This document shows positions 15,537 through 24,096 of a DNA stretch of 64,000 nucleotides, piece by piece. Position 1 is the first letter of the stretch. Every line of letters begins with the position of its first letter. The position numbers were made by a program, and so were the translations under genes. The stretch lies in assembly GCA_963815355.1 (NCBI GenBank), contig CAWFGJ010000010.1:124001-188000 (forward strand), in the 5' to 3' direction. This DNA comes from JAPUEK01 sp963815355. GTDB lineage: Bacteria > Pseudomonadota > Alphaproteobacteria > Rhodobacterales > Rhodobacteraceae. The notes below the pieces were generated by a model, which was given only the letters and a program-made list of their open reading frames with translations, had not been told where the DNA came from and did no database searches.

Positions 15537-17296
15537 TTCTGCATCACGTAGGTTCCCGGCGCGTCACACAGCACCGCATAGGGGCCTTTGGCCATGCCCA
15601 AGGCCGGCAAAGCGCCGGGTTTTGCTGAATGCTGCGCCAGCCAGTCCGCAAAGCCGGTCCACCAAGAGCCTTCTACGGCTTGGGTTTCCGCCAGCCACTC
15701 TTCGGGCGCGCGAAACGCGGCATTGGCCTTGGTATGGGAGATGCGGAAATGCCGATGCGCCCGGCCGGGTTCAGAGACGATGCCAGCGTTGTGCCCCCCG
15801 CTTGTCAGCACAAAGGTCGTGTCTGTATCCGCAAAAAGATGCAGCTTGTAGACCGACCGCCAAGGCGCCACATGGTCGTCTTCGGTGCCAACCGCAAAGA
15901 TTGGCACGCGAATATCGTTGATCGCGATTGCCTTGCCCCCGACCAGATACCGCCCTTCGGCCAGATCATTGTCGAGGAACAACTCGCGCAGATATTCCGA
16001 ATGCATCCGCGCAGGCATCCGCGTGGCATCAGCATTCCACGCCATCAGATCAAAGCCTTCGCCCCGCTTGCCCAAAAGGTAGTCGCGTATGGCCGGTGCC
16101 CAGATCAGATCGCGCGCGCGCAGCAGCGCAAACGCGCCAGCCATCTGCTCGGAGGACAGATAGCCCTGTTCGGCCATCATATCCTCGATCAAGGTGATCT
16201 CGGACCCGTTGATGAACAGCCGCAACGCGCCTGCTTCGGTGAAATCAACCTGAGCGGCAAGAAACGTGGCCGAGGCCAGTCGCGTGTCGCCATCACGCCC
16301 CATTGCTGCCGCCGCGATCGACAAAAGCGTGCCGCCAAGGCAATAGCCCACTGCGTGCAACTTCTGGGCCTTTGTGATCTCCAACGCCGCGTCAATGGCT
16401 GCCATCACCCCAAGGCTGCGGTAATCCTCCATCCCCAGATCACGATCCGATGCATCGGGATTTTTCCACGACAGCATGAAGACGGTAAAACCCTGCGCCA
16501 CCAGAAACCGCACCAGCGAGTTTTGCGCGGACAGATCGAGGATGTAGTATTTCATGATCCAAGCCGGCACGATCAGGATCGGCTCAGGATGCACAGCACC
16601 GGTCTGTGGCGCGTATTGGATCAACTCGATCAGGTCATTGCGCAGCACAACCTTGCCGGGGGTCATCGCCAGATTGCGGCCCACCTCAAAGGGTTGCGGC
16701 CCATTTTGGTCGGCGGTCCCGGCTTTGCGCGCCAGATCCTCGGCAAGATTCCGGGCGCCGCGCAGCAGGTTCTGGCCATGTTCGGCCAAGGTCGCGGCCA
16801 TGACCTCGGGGTTCGTCGGCACGAAATTCGACGGTGCTGCCGTATCCGTGATCAGACCAGCAACAAAGGTCAAAAGGTTTTCATGCGCGGGCACCACACC
16901 GTGCACGCCGCTCATCGCGTCTTGCCACCATTGCCAATTCTGCACATGCGCCTGCGCGAACAGGCTATAGGGGTATTTCTGCCAAGCCTCGCCCGCGAAC
17001 CGCCGGTCCGCCGGGGCCTCCGCTTGGCGCAGGCCAAGGCTTGCGGCCCAAAAGGACTGGACGTTCTGCAGGGCCTGTTCGGCCAGTTGCAACTGCTTGC
17101 CCGGCGAGGCCGCCAGATGCACCGCCCAATCCATCCAAGCCTCTGCCAGAACCGAAGGCGAAAGCCCGGCGGTCGCTTTGGCAACATTGGCGTGGGTGAT
17201 CCGGTCAAGCGTTTCATAAGCGGTTTGCGCCGCGATGGGCTTGGGCAGCGGGGGGGCTGATTGGTCGGGTGTCATCGATTTGGGGTGCTCGCGCAT
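15533..17296 (-). CDS. phaC: class I poly(3-hydroxyalkanoate) synthase
   Basis: A 587-residue alpha/beta-hydrolase-fold PHA synthase that polymerises (R)-3-hydroxyacyl-CoA. It has the long N-terminal PhaC domain (about 1-230), then the catalytic domain with the lipase-box cysteine in GYCLGG (Cys319), an aspartate in VGTEDDHVAPW and a histidine in SGGHNAGIV. ATG 17296 is chosen because AGGAG lies 5 bases upstream; the GTG one codon earlier is too close to it. It is the first gene of the phaC-fabI-maoC/pta-ackA operon; no phasin or phaAB genes are nearby. Confidence 0.93.
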   Translation of the reverse strand: MREHPKSMTPDQSAPPLPKPIAAQTAYETLDRITHANVAKATAGLSPSVLAEAWMDWAVHLAASPGKQLQLAEQALQNVQSFWAASLGLRQAEAPADRRFAGEAWQKYPYSLFAQAHVQNWQWWQDAMSGVHGVVPAHENLLTFVAGLITDTAAPSNFVPTNPEVMAATLAEHGQNLLRGARNLAEDLARKAGTADQNGPQPFEVGRNLAMTPGKVVLRNDLIELIQYAPQTGAVHPEPILIVPAWIMKYYILDLSAQNSLVRFLVAQGFTVFMLSWKNPDASDRDLGMEDYRSLGVMAAIDAALEITKAQKLHAVGYCLGGTLLSIAAAAMGRDGDTRLASATFLAAQVDFTEAGALRLFINGSEITLIEDMMAEQGYLSSEQMAGAFALLRARDLIWAPAIRDYLLGKRGEGFDLMAWNADATRMPARMHSEYLRELFLDNDLAEGRYLVGGKAIAINDIRVPIFAVGTEDDHVAPWRSVYKLHLFADTDTTFVLTSGGHNAGIVSEPGRAHRHFRISHTKANAAFRAPEEWLAETQAVEGSWWTGFADWLAQHSAKPGALPALGMAKGPYAVLCDAPGTYVMQK

Positions 17297-17379
17297 CACT
17301 GCTCCTTTACGGGAGGCGCTTAATGGCCCGCCCTTTGGGTGACCTTAGCAATAATGCCGCGCTGCGGCATTGATCTGAG

Positions 17380-18228
17380 TCAGCTTTCATGCCCGACAGA
17401 CGTGTCGCCTTTCGCAAACCCGGTGCCCAGTTCGATGATCTCGGCGGTGATCGCCTCTTGGCGGACGCGTCGCAGCGTGGCGTGAAATGTTTCCAGTTCG
17501 CGCGCGATCTGGTTCGCAGCGGCGGACATCGCCAGCATACGCGCCTCGTTTTCGGCGGCAAAGGCGTGCAATGCGGCCTTGCAGACCTGCGCGTGAAAAT
17601 AATCCTGCCCCAGGCTGTCAATCAGCGCGGCCGGAGCAAGCTGCATCAGGGGCGCGGGCCCTGCTTTGGCGGGCAGGCTGGCCGGATCAATCGGAAAGAG
17701 GGTTTGCCGCGAAAGGCGGGCCTGACCCGTCTCCCAGACGGCAAAAGCGACTTCAAGCCGGGTAATCTGTCCCTCCGCGACCGCATGGTAGATCGCTTTG
17801 GTGATCAAGTCGGCCAGTTTGGGGATGCCGGCGGTATGGGACGGCATGGCCGCACTCCACGCGGGCGTCAGCCCCCGCCCGGCGGCCACCGAAAGGCCCC
17901 GCGTGCCGATCAGAAACAGGGCAGCCGGGGCAGGGTCGATGCTGTCGAAGATGCGCTCGCTGAAGGCCCCGGCAAAGCCTTGTTCCGCCCCAAAGACCAG
18001 CAACCCGGTTCTGCCCGCAGGCGCTGCTGTAGCAGGCGCCGTTTCACCTTCGCCCAAGACCTGCGCCATGGCCGCCGCGATGCTGGTGGCATAGCTGTCC
18101 ACCGCCGCGACCTCGTCGCGCGCCATCCGGGCCCGGGCGGCGGCGATCCCCTTCATCGCGTTCACCACCGAGCCAAGCTGTTGGATGCCCTCTATCCGCG
18201 CGCTGATGTCGGCCAGTCGTTCGGTCAT
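17380..18228 (-). CDS. atpG: N-ATPase gamma subunit
   Basis: A 282-residue F-type gamma subunit: an N-terminal helix (LADISARIEGIQQLGSVVNAMKGIA), a central Rossmann-like region and a C-terminal helix (ANQIARELETFHATLRRVRQEAITAEIIEL), the two helices forming the rotating central stalk. It is the last gene of the operon, starting in an ATGA overlap with the end of atpA. No delta subunit gene follows, as is usual for N-type ATPases. Confidence 0.88.
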   Translation of the reverse strand: MTERLADISARIEGIQQLGSVVNAMKGIAAARARMARDEVAAVDSYATSIAAAMAQVLGEGETAPATAAPAGRTGLLVFGAEQGFAGAFSERIFDSIDPAPAALFLIGTRGLSVAAGRGLTPAWSAAMPSHTAGIPKLADLITKAIYHAVAEGQITRLEVAFAVWETGQARLSRQTLFPIDPASLPAKAGPAPLMQLAPAALIDSLGQDYFHAQVCKAALHAFAAENEARMLAMSAAANQIARELETFHATLRRVRQEAITAEIIELGTGFAKGDTSVGHES

Positions 18229-19759
18229 GGCGTGGCCGCGACGGTTGCATTCAGCAGTGCGCCAGCCAGCCGGGTCAGCGCCGCCATCAAAGCGGCCTGC
18301 GCGGGGGCATCAAGCGCTATGCCCCCTGAAATCGCGGCCACTGCCGCGGGTGCATCCCGGTCCAAAGCCGCCGCAAGCCCGTCGCGAAACGCTGTGATCG
18401 CGGCCACGGGCAGCGGGTCCAGCAACCCCGCCCCGGATCGCCAGCATAAGCGCCACCTCATCGACCAGCCGCAGGGGCGTGTGCTGGGGCTGGCGCAACA
18501 CCTCTCTGATCCGCGCGCCGCGTGTCAGTTGCGCGCGCACCCGGCCATCGGGCATGCCGCCAAAGCGGGTAAAGACCTCCAGCTCCAGAAACTGCGCATA
18601 ATCCAGCCGTAGTGTGCCCGCCGCATCCCGCAGCACGGGCGCTTGGGTCTTGCCGCCAACCCGGCTGACGACTGAGCCCGACATCGACGGCTGGCTTTTG
18701 CCCCTGATGGAACAACGCCGCGTCCAGCACGATCTGACCATCGGTGATCGAGATCAGGTTGGTCGGAATATAGGCCGACAGGTTCCCCGAATCCGTCTCG
18801 GCAATCGGCAGCGCGGTCAAGTGAGCCGCCGCCCCGCGCCGCGTACAGCTTTGCAGCGCGCTCCAACAGCCGGGCGTGGATGTAGAACACATCGCCCGGA
18901 TAGGCCTCACGCCCCGGCGATTGGCGGGTCAAAAGGGCAATCTCGCGGTGCGTGGCGGCGTGTTTGGTCAAATCATCAATCACGATCAGCGCATGCTGAC
19001 CCTTGTCGCGGAAATACTCGGCCATCGTCATGCCCGCATAGGGCGCAATCCATTGCAGCCCCGGCGCCGAGGCCGCCCCGGCCACCAGCACGATACAGCG
19101 CGCGAAATTGCCCTGTGTTTGCAGCGCATCCATCGCGCGCCGCACGCTGGAGGTCTTTTGCCCCACCGCCACATAGATGCAGATCATGTCGCTGTTGCGC
19201 CTGCGCGATCAGCGCATCGATGGCCAGCGTTGTCTTGCCGGTCGAATGATCGCCCACGATCAGTTCGCGCTGGCCGCGACCCAAAGCGAACAGCGTATCG
19301 ACCACCAACACACCGGTTTGCACGGGTTCTGTCACCAGATCCCGGTCGATGATCGAAGGGGCGGGTTGCTCGATCGGCAGGTGTTGGCTGGCCTCAATCG
19401 GCCCTTTGCCGTCCAGCGGGCGGCCCAGCGGATCGACGATGCGGCCCAGCAATGCCTCGCCCACTGGCACATTCACCACCTCGCCAGTGCCGAACACGGC
19501 ATCGCCCGCCTGCACTTCGGTCTCGGCATCCAGCAGCACACAGCCGATCAGATCCGGGTCCAGCACCCGAGCAAAGCCGACTTGCCCGCCCGCAAAGCGC
19601 AACACTTCGTCAAGGCGCACATCGCGCAGGCCGGAAATCAGGGCAACCCCGTCGCGCAATTTCCTCGACCCGGCCCCTGTGCTCGGCGCGCGGGCCCAAC
19701 ACGGCGCCGTCAAGCGCCGCCCTGGCAGTCGAGAGCCAATCCGGTGTGTCAGGCGGCAT
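18225..19759 (-). pseudogene. atpA: N-ATPase alpha subunit, broken by five single-base frameshifts
   Basis: Five frame changes split what is otherwise a full-length alpha subunit of about 510 residues. The pieces contain, in order, the N-terminal VALISGLRDVRLDEVLRF, the P-loop GDHSTGKTTLAID, the CIYVAVGQKTS segment, GGGSLTALPIAET, SAYIPTNLISITDGQI, SRVGGKTQ and the C-terminal helical domain. Each break is repaired by removing one base: about 19654, 19191, 18821, 18670 and 18435 (a G on the plus strand in each case). No stop codons or large deletions occur within the repaired frame. The start overlaps the end of atpF by 11 bases and the stop overlaps atpG. This is either very recent inactivation or clustered sequence error; without alpha the F1 head cannot form. 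Confidence 0.85.
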
Positions 19760-20483
19760 CTTTGACCGCCTTTGCAAGGCTGGCCAGATCGGCTTGCCAA
19801 CTGTTGTGCAACGTAAAATGCGCGGTGCGTAGTTCCAGCCCGGCCAGCAAAGCCGGATCGGTCACAAACCGCAGGGCAGGTTTGCCGCCCAGCGCCTTGT
19901 GCACCGCGCCCTTGATCGCTGCCTTTTCGTCGCCCAATTCGGTTGCGGAAACGATGTCGATTGCGTCTGGCGAGGCCGCAAGGGCAGCACGTTCGGTCTT
20001 CGGCAAATCGGCAATGGCTTTGACCATCAGATCCAGAAACGCGCCTTGCGCGCCCGGCCCATTCAGCCGCCCCAACAGCTTGGCCGCAATGTCCAGCGAC
20101 AAGGCTGCCGCCTGCGCCGCATTGGCCTTGGCGGCCACAGCGCGGTCATGCGTTATGGCGGCGCTGGCTGCGGCGCGCATCGCATCGGCGCGGGTTGCTG
20201 CCTCGGCAAGGGCGGCCTTGGTGGCGGCCTCGGCCTCGGCTTTGGCGCGTTCAAGGGTTTCGGCGCGTTCGTCTTCGATGCCCTCGCGGGCCAAGGTCGC
20301 TTCGGCCAGCGCGGCCTTGGCGTCGTTTTGCGCCGCCTCAGCCTTTTCCATCATCGCGCGCGTTGCCTCTTGGCGTGCAGCAATTGCGGCGGCCACCGGG
20401 CGCCAGAACACCCGCGACAAAAGCCAGACCAAGATCAGGACGTTGACGGCCTGTAGCCCCAGTCCCCAGAAATCAAGTGTCAT
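19749..20483 (-). CDS. atpF: N-ATPase b subunit (peripheral stalk)
   Basis: A 244-residue protein with one N-terminal transmembrane helix (about residues 5-25), a long Ala/Glu/Lys/Arg-rich coiled coil (about 35-130) and a C-terminal domain (about 140-244) of delta-like character. This is longer than the usual b subunit of about 160 residues and fits N-ATPase b subunits, which work without a separate delta subunit. It connects the a subunit to the F1 head. It follows atpE after a 4-base gap. Confidence 0.87.
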   Translation of the reverse strand: MTLDFWGLGLQAVNVLILVWLLSRVFWRPVAAAIAARQEATRAMMEKAEAAQNDAKAALAEATLAREGIEDERAETLERAKAEAEAATKAALAEAATRADAMRAAASAAITHDRAVAAKANAAQAAALSLDIAAKLLGRLNGPGAQGAFLDLMVKAIADLPKTERAALAASPDAIDIVSATELGDEKAAIKGAVHKALGGKPALRFVTDPALLAGLELRTAHFTLHNSWQADLASLAKAVKDAA

Positions 20484-20487
20484 CGGA

Positions 20488-20733
20488 TCAGCTCAGCATC
20501 GGGTTGGCAAAGAGCAGCAACAGCGCGATCACAAGGCAATAAATCGCCGTGGTCTCGATCATCGCAAGCCCGACAAAAAGCGTGCGCGAGATGGTGTTGG
20601 CGGCCTCGGGCTGGCGGGCAATGGCATCCATCGCGGCCGCCACAGCGCGCCCCTCGGCAAGGGCGGGTCCAATCGCGCCGAAGGCCACAGTAAAGGCCGC
20701 ACACACGATGCTGGCGAGTTTAAGATAGTCCAT
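20488..20733 (-). CDS. atpE: N-ATPase c subunit (rotor ring), sodium-type ligand set
   Basis: An 81-residue two-helix proteolipid, with helices at about residues 3-28 and 50-77 and the RQP loop at R40-P42. The ion-binding carboxylate is E60. Aligned by E60 to the sodium-binding c subunit of Ilyobacter (E65), residues E27, T61 and Y65 fall on the positions of the sodium ligands Q32, S66 and Y70, so the ring probably binds Na+ (or both Na+ and H+). The start at 20733 overlaps the atpB stop by one base; the frame continues upstream but that part is a shadow of atpB. Confidence 0.9.
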   Translation of the reverse strand: MDYLKLASIVCAAFTVAFGAIGPALAEGRAVAAAMDAIARQPEAANTISRTLFVGLAMIETTAIYCLVIALLLLFANPMLS

Positions 20734-21455
20734 CAGAGTTCCTTTTTCGGTAGGGAAGGGGGGGAGGCGGCTGCCGCATCTGCGGTCGGTTTGGGTTGAC
20801 CCTCTTCGACCGTGGCCGCGATGAAGACCATCGCCAGCACCGCAAAGATGTAGGCCTGCACAAACCCGGTCAGCAGATCGAGCGCCATAAGCGGGATTGG
20901 CACCAGAAGCCCTGCCAGCGAGGCAACGATGCCGATAACGAAAACCCCGCTCATCACGTTGCCAAACAGGCGCACGAACATCGAGAAAACGCGCGTAACA
21001 CTTTCCAGAATGTTCAGCGGAATCATCGCGATATTGGGCGCGGCGAATGAGCGGAGATACCCACCCACGCCCGCGCCACGAATGCCAAACCAGATCACCG
21101 ATGCAAAGACGATGACCGCAAGTGCTGCATCGGTTTCCAGCTTGGCTGTTGGCGGCTCTACGCCCGGCAAGAGCGAACACCAGTTTGCCAGCAGAATGAA
21201 CAGGAACAACGTGCCAATGAACGCGCGGTAGGGTTCCGGCGCTGCCCCCGTCGTCTCGCGGATCTGGGTGTCCAGCATGTCCACGACCAACTCGACCGCC
21301 GATTGCCGTTTGCTTGGCACGCGGGTCAGCCGCCACGTCAGCATCACAGCACCCAGAACGAGCACCACCATGATACCCCATGTTGTCACAATGGCTTGCG
21401 TGATGGGCACAGGCCCAAGGGTGAACAAGACGACCGAGCCAAGCGGAGAATTCAT
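20733..21455 (-). CDS. atpB: N-ATPase a subunit
   Basis: A 240-residue multi-spanning membrane protein with about five to six helices. The essential arginine lies in SMFVRLFGN (R162) and the stator motif NWCSLLPG is at about residues 91-98. It carries the two half-channels that pass ions to the c ring. The C-terminus has a Pro/Ala-rich tail. Overlaps with atpR (ATGA) and atpE (1 base) show tight coupling. Confidence 0.92.
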   Translation of the reverse strand: MNSPLGSVVLFTLGPVPITQAIVTTWGIMVVLVLGAVMLTWRLTRVPSKRQSAVELVVDMLDTQIRETTGAAPEPYRAFIGTLFLFILLANWCSLLPGVEPPTAKLETDAALAVIVFASVIWFGIRGAGVGGYLRSFAAPNIAMIPLNILESVTRVFSMFVRLFGNVMSGVFVIGIVASLAGLLVPIPLMALDLLTGFVQAYIFAVLAMVFIAATVEEGQPKPTADAAAASPPSLPKKEL

Positions 21456-21742
21456 CTGGCCGCACCCCTATGCCCGCGCATCACAAAGGCCCGGCCGACC
21501 AACACGCCCACAAAGGTCGCAATCAAAGCCACTGCGCCCGCAAGAACGACAAGGTACAAACCCACGGCGATCGCCACCATCCGGCCCAGCGTCAGGGCCA
21601 GGGCAAGCGCCACGGAACCTTTGCCGACGATAAGATCGGTGGTGCGATGCAAGGCGCGAAAATAGCCGTATCCCAGCCCCACGCCGCCCGCAAAAAAGGC
21701 GGACAAGACCAACGCCAGCGGAAAGGCAGATAAAGTCATCAT
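21452..21742 (-). CDS. atpR: N-ATPase subunit AtpR
   Basis: A 96-residue membrane protein with three hydrophobic segments (about residues 4-26, 38-60 and 63-85) and conserved charged residues at their edges. AtpR is specific to N-type ATPases and has been proposed to help c-ring assembly or ion handling. ATG 21742 overlaps the atpQ stop (ATGA); an immediately following ATG (21739) is equally possible. Confidence 0.85.
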   Translation of the reverse strand: MMTLSAFPLALVLSAFFAGGVGLGYGYFRALHRTTDLIVGKGSVALALALTLGRMVAIAVGLYLVVLAGAVALIATFVGVLVGRAFVMRGHRGAAR

Positions 21743-22029
21743 TTCATGTTCATCCATTTCCACGCGGTCCAGAATCCAAGGCACAGGCCCAGCAGCAGCA
21801 TGGGCGCTGACCAGAAAATCCCGGCATTGAAGTGGCGATCAAGCCAGCGACCCAGAAACAGGCCCGCCAAGGTCGGCACCACAAATATCCAGCCAAGAAC
21901 CCCAATCTGCGCCAGCCTGCGACCCACCGACATATCCCCCTCGCGCAGCCACCGCTCGTGCCGGTCGCGCCGCAAGCGGGCTTGGTTGACCAAGGGGTCG
22001 TCCTCGGGGTCGGGCAAGGGGGCGGTCAT
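21739..22029 (-). CDS. atpQ: N-ATPase subunit AtpQ
   Basis: A 96-residue protein with a charged N-terminal tail (about 1-40; RLRRDRHERWLREGDMSVGRR segment region) and two transmembrane helices (about 42-63 and 72-90) of the AtpZ/AtpQ family, which includes GLFLGRWLDRHF and a C-terminal GFWTAWKWM. Family members sit at the start of the membrane-subunit genes in N-ATPase operons, and related AtpZ proteins have been linked to Mg2+/Ca2+ transport or c-ring assembly. It overlaps atpC by 4 bases. Confidence 0.85.
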   Translation of the reverse strand: MTAPLPDPEDDPLVNQARLRRDRHERWLREGDMSVGRRLAQIGVLGWIFVVPTLAGLFLGRWLDRHFNAGIFWSAPMLLLGLCLGFWTAWKWMNMK

Positions 22030-22442
22030 CCGCGAAACTCTCCTGTCGGGCTGCCACTGCGCTGCAACCGGCTGACCATCCGGCGGATAGCGTTCAGCTG
22101 CAGTTGGACCGTCTCGACATGCTCGGTCCGTTCACTTTCCACGTCGGCCCGAAACCGCGCCAGAACTTGCGCATCAAGGGTGGCAAGCGCCGACCCCGCC
22201 ACCGCCTCGCGCGTTGTGATGGTCACGGAACCGTCACGGCTGACCGCCAATGTGCCGCCCCGCACGGCGCAAAACCGCTCGACCCCACCCTTGCGCCAAC
22301 TGACGATGGAGATTGCCAGCGCGGTCAGAAACGGCGCATGGCCGGACAGGACACCAAAACTGCCGCTGGCATCTTCGGCGCGCAGACTGTCGATGTCTTC
22401 ATCGACCACGATGGCAAGCGGGGTGACGATGTGCAGGTTCAC
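22026..22442 (-). CDS. atpC: N-ATPase epsilon subunit
   Basis: A 138-residue epsilon subunit with an N-terminal beta-sandwich (about 1-82, including GSFGVLSGHAPFLTAL) and a C-terminal helical hairpin (about 88-135). It is part of the rotating stalk and can modulate ATP hydrolysis. It overlaps atpD (ATGA) and atpQ (ATGA). Confidence 0.9.
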   Translation of the reverse strand: MNLHIVTPLAIVVDEDIDSLRAEDASGSFGVLSGHAPFLTALAISIVSWRKGGVERFCAVRGGTLAVSRDGSVTITTREAVAGSALATLDAQVLARFRADVESERTEHVETVQLQLNAIRRMVSRLQRSGSPTGEFRG

Positions 22443-23878
22443 GCGGCTACATCCTTGGCCTTTGCCTTGGCCTCTTTGCGGCGCGCCTCGTCCAAAGTGC
22501 CGATCATGTACAGCGCGCTTTCGGACCAGTCATCCGCCTCACCGTCCAGAATGGCGCGACAGCCTGCCAACGTATCGGCCAAAGAAACGCTGGCGCCCTT
22601 CATCCCGGTAAAAGCCTCGGTCACCATAAAAGGTTGGGTCAAGAAGCGCTGGAGCCGCCGCGCGCGTTTGACCACCAGCCGGTCGGCGGCACCCAGTTCT
22701 TCAACCCCCAACAGCGAGATGATGTCGGTCAGTTCCTTAAACCGGGCAAGCGCCTGGCGGACTTCTTCGGCAATCTTGTAATGCGCCTCGCCCACCACCA
22801 AAGGGTCCAGCAGCGTCGAAGACGAGGCCAAGGGATCAATGGCGGGGTAGAATCCCTCTGCAGCCTGCGCGCGTGACAGCACGATCACGCAATCCATATG
22901 GCTTGAAATCGTCGTGACGGCGGGGTCGGTGAAATCATCGGCGGGCACGTAGACGGCCTGAATCGCCGTCACCGCCGCGCCCGCGACCGAGGCGATGCGT
23001 TCCTGCAGCCCCGCCACTTCGGTCGCCAGCGTCGGCTGATAGCCCACCCGCGACGGCAACCGTCCCAGCAGGCTGGAAACCTCTGCCCCGGCCTGCACGA
23101 AACGGAATACATTATCCATTAAAAGCAGAACGTTCTGGTGCTTTTGGTCGCGAAAGTATTCTGAAATGGTCAGCGCGGTCATCGGCGCTCGCCAGCGCGC
23201 ACCGGGCGGCTCGTTCATCTGGCCATAGACCAGCACGGTCCGCGCCAAAACGCCCGAGCCTTGCATCTCGGTCAACAATTCATGCCCTTCGCGGGACCGC
23301 TCGCCGACGCCTGCAAAGACCGAAATACCCTCATATTTCTCGACCATGGTGCGGATCAACTCCATCACCAGAACCGTTTTGCCGACCCCGGCACCGCCAA
23401 ACATCGCCGCCTTGCTGCCGTGGGCCATAGGCGTCAGCAGATCAATCACCTTGATGCCGGTCTGGAACATCTCGTCGCTGCGGGTCTGGGTTGCCAGCGA
23501 GGGGGGGGGCGCATGGATCGGCCGGCGCGGTGTGTCCTTGGGCAGGGCCGGGCCGTTGTCTTGCGGGTTGCCGACAACATCCAAAAGCCGCCCCAAAACC
23601 GCCTCGCCCACGGGCACGGACACCGGCGCACCCGTAGCGCGCACGGCAACACCCCGCCCCAATCCGGCGGTTGATTGAAAGGCAACCGCGCGCAGGGTTG
23701 TCAGATCCAGATGGCTGTGAACCTCAAGGATGAGCGGGCCGGGCCTGTCCCAGTCCACGATCAGCGCCGAATTGATCGGCGGCAAGATCGCTGCTGCAAA
23801 GACAACATCCACAACCGCGCCCCTGACGGCAAGGACCGTTCCGCCGCTTGGTTCGGTTTTGTCCTTTGCAAGGGGCAT
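22439..23878 (-). CDS. atpD: N-ATPase beta subunit
   Basis: A 479-residue catalytic beta subunit with the P-loop GGAGVGKTVLVMELI (about residues 157-171), the catalytic GVGERSREG segment and Walker B-like NVLLLMDNVFRF. The signature PAIDPLASSS closes the nucleotide domain. It is the first gene of the operon, in the N-type order D-C-Q-R-B-E-F-A-G, which differs from the housekeeping AHGDC order and indicates a second, accessory ATPase. The 218-base gap before it must contain the operon promoter; I see no clear sigma70 boxes there. Confidence 0.93.
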   Translation of the reverse strand: MPLAKDKTEPSGGTVLAVRGAVVDVVFAAAILPPINSALIVDWDRPGPLILEVHSHLDLTTLRAVAFQSTAGLGRGVAVRATGAPVSVPVGEAVLGRLLDVVGNPQDNGPALPKDTPRRPIHAPPPSLATQTRSDEMFQTGIKVIDLLTPMAHGSKAAMFGGAGVGKTVLVMELIRTMVEKYEGISVFAGVGERSREGHELLTEMQGSGVLARTVLVYGQMNEPPGARWRAPMTALTISEYFRDQKHQNVLLLMDNVFRFVQAGAEVSSLLGRLPSRVGYQPTLATEVAGLQERIASVAGAAVTAIQAVYVPADDFTDPAVTTISSHMDCVIVLSRAQAAEGFYPAIDPLASSSTLLDPLVVGEAHYKIAEEVRQALARFKELTDIISLLGVEELGAADRLVVKRARRLQRFLTQPFMVTEAFTGMKGASVSLADTLAGCRAILDGEADDWSESALYMIGTLDEARRKEAKAKAKDVAA

Positions 23879-24096
23879 TACTTTGGACCTTTCAGGCTGT
23901 CTGACCGGCGTTTGCCGTGCGCACAGGGGAAGACGGGCCGCAGAGCAGAGCCGCCTCTCGAACGGCCACTCTAGATGACATGGCGCGCACTTGCGTTGAT
24001 GTAGATCAGGCCACGCCGCGCGGGCATGGCGCAGGCATCAGGGCACGGCGGCCCGCATTTTCGGTATTCTCCCGCCCCAGTCCGGCGCGGGCCAGA

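Noticed and set aside
15629..17260. Long antisense open frame opposite phaC (543 residues), with similar ones opposite atpF/atpA, pta, ppc and glyA
   Set aside because: High third-position GC creates long antisense frames; none has a ribosome site or recognisable motifs, and the opposite strand carries clear family proteins.
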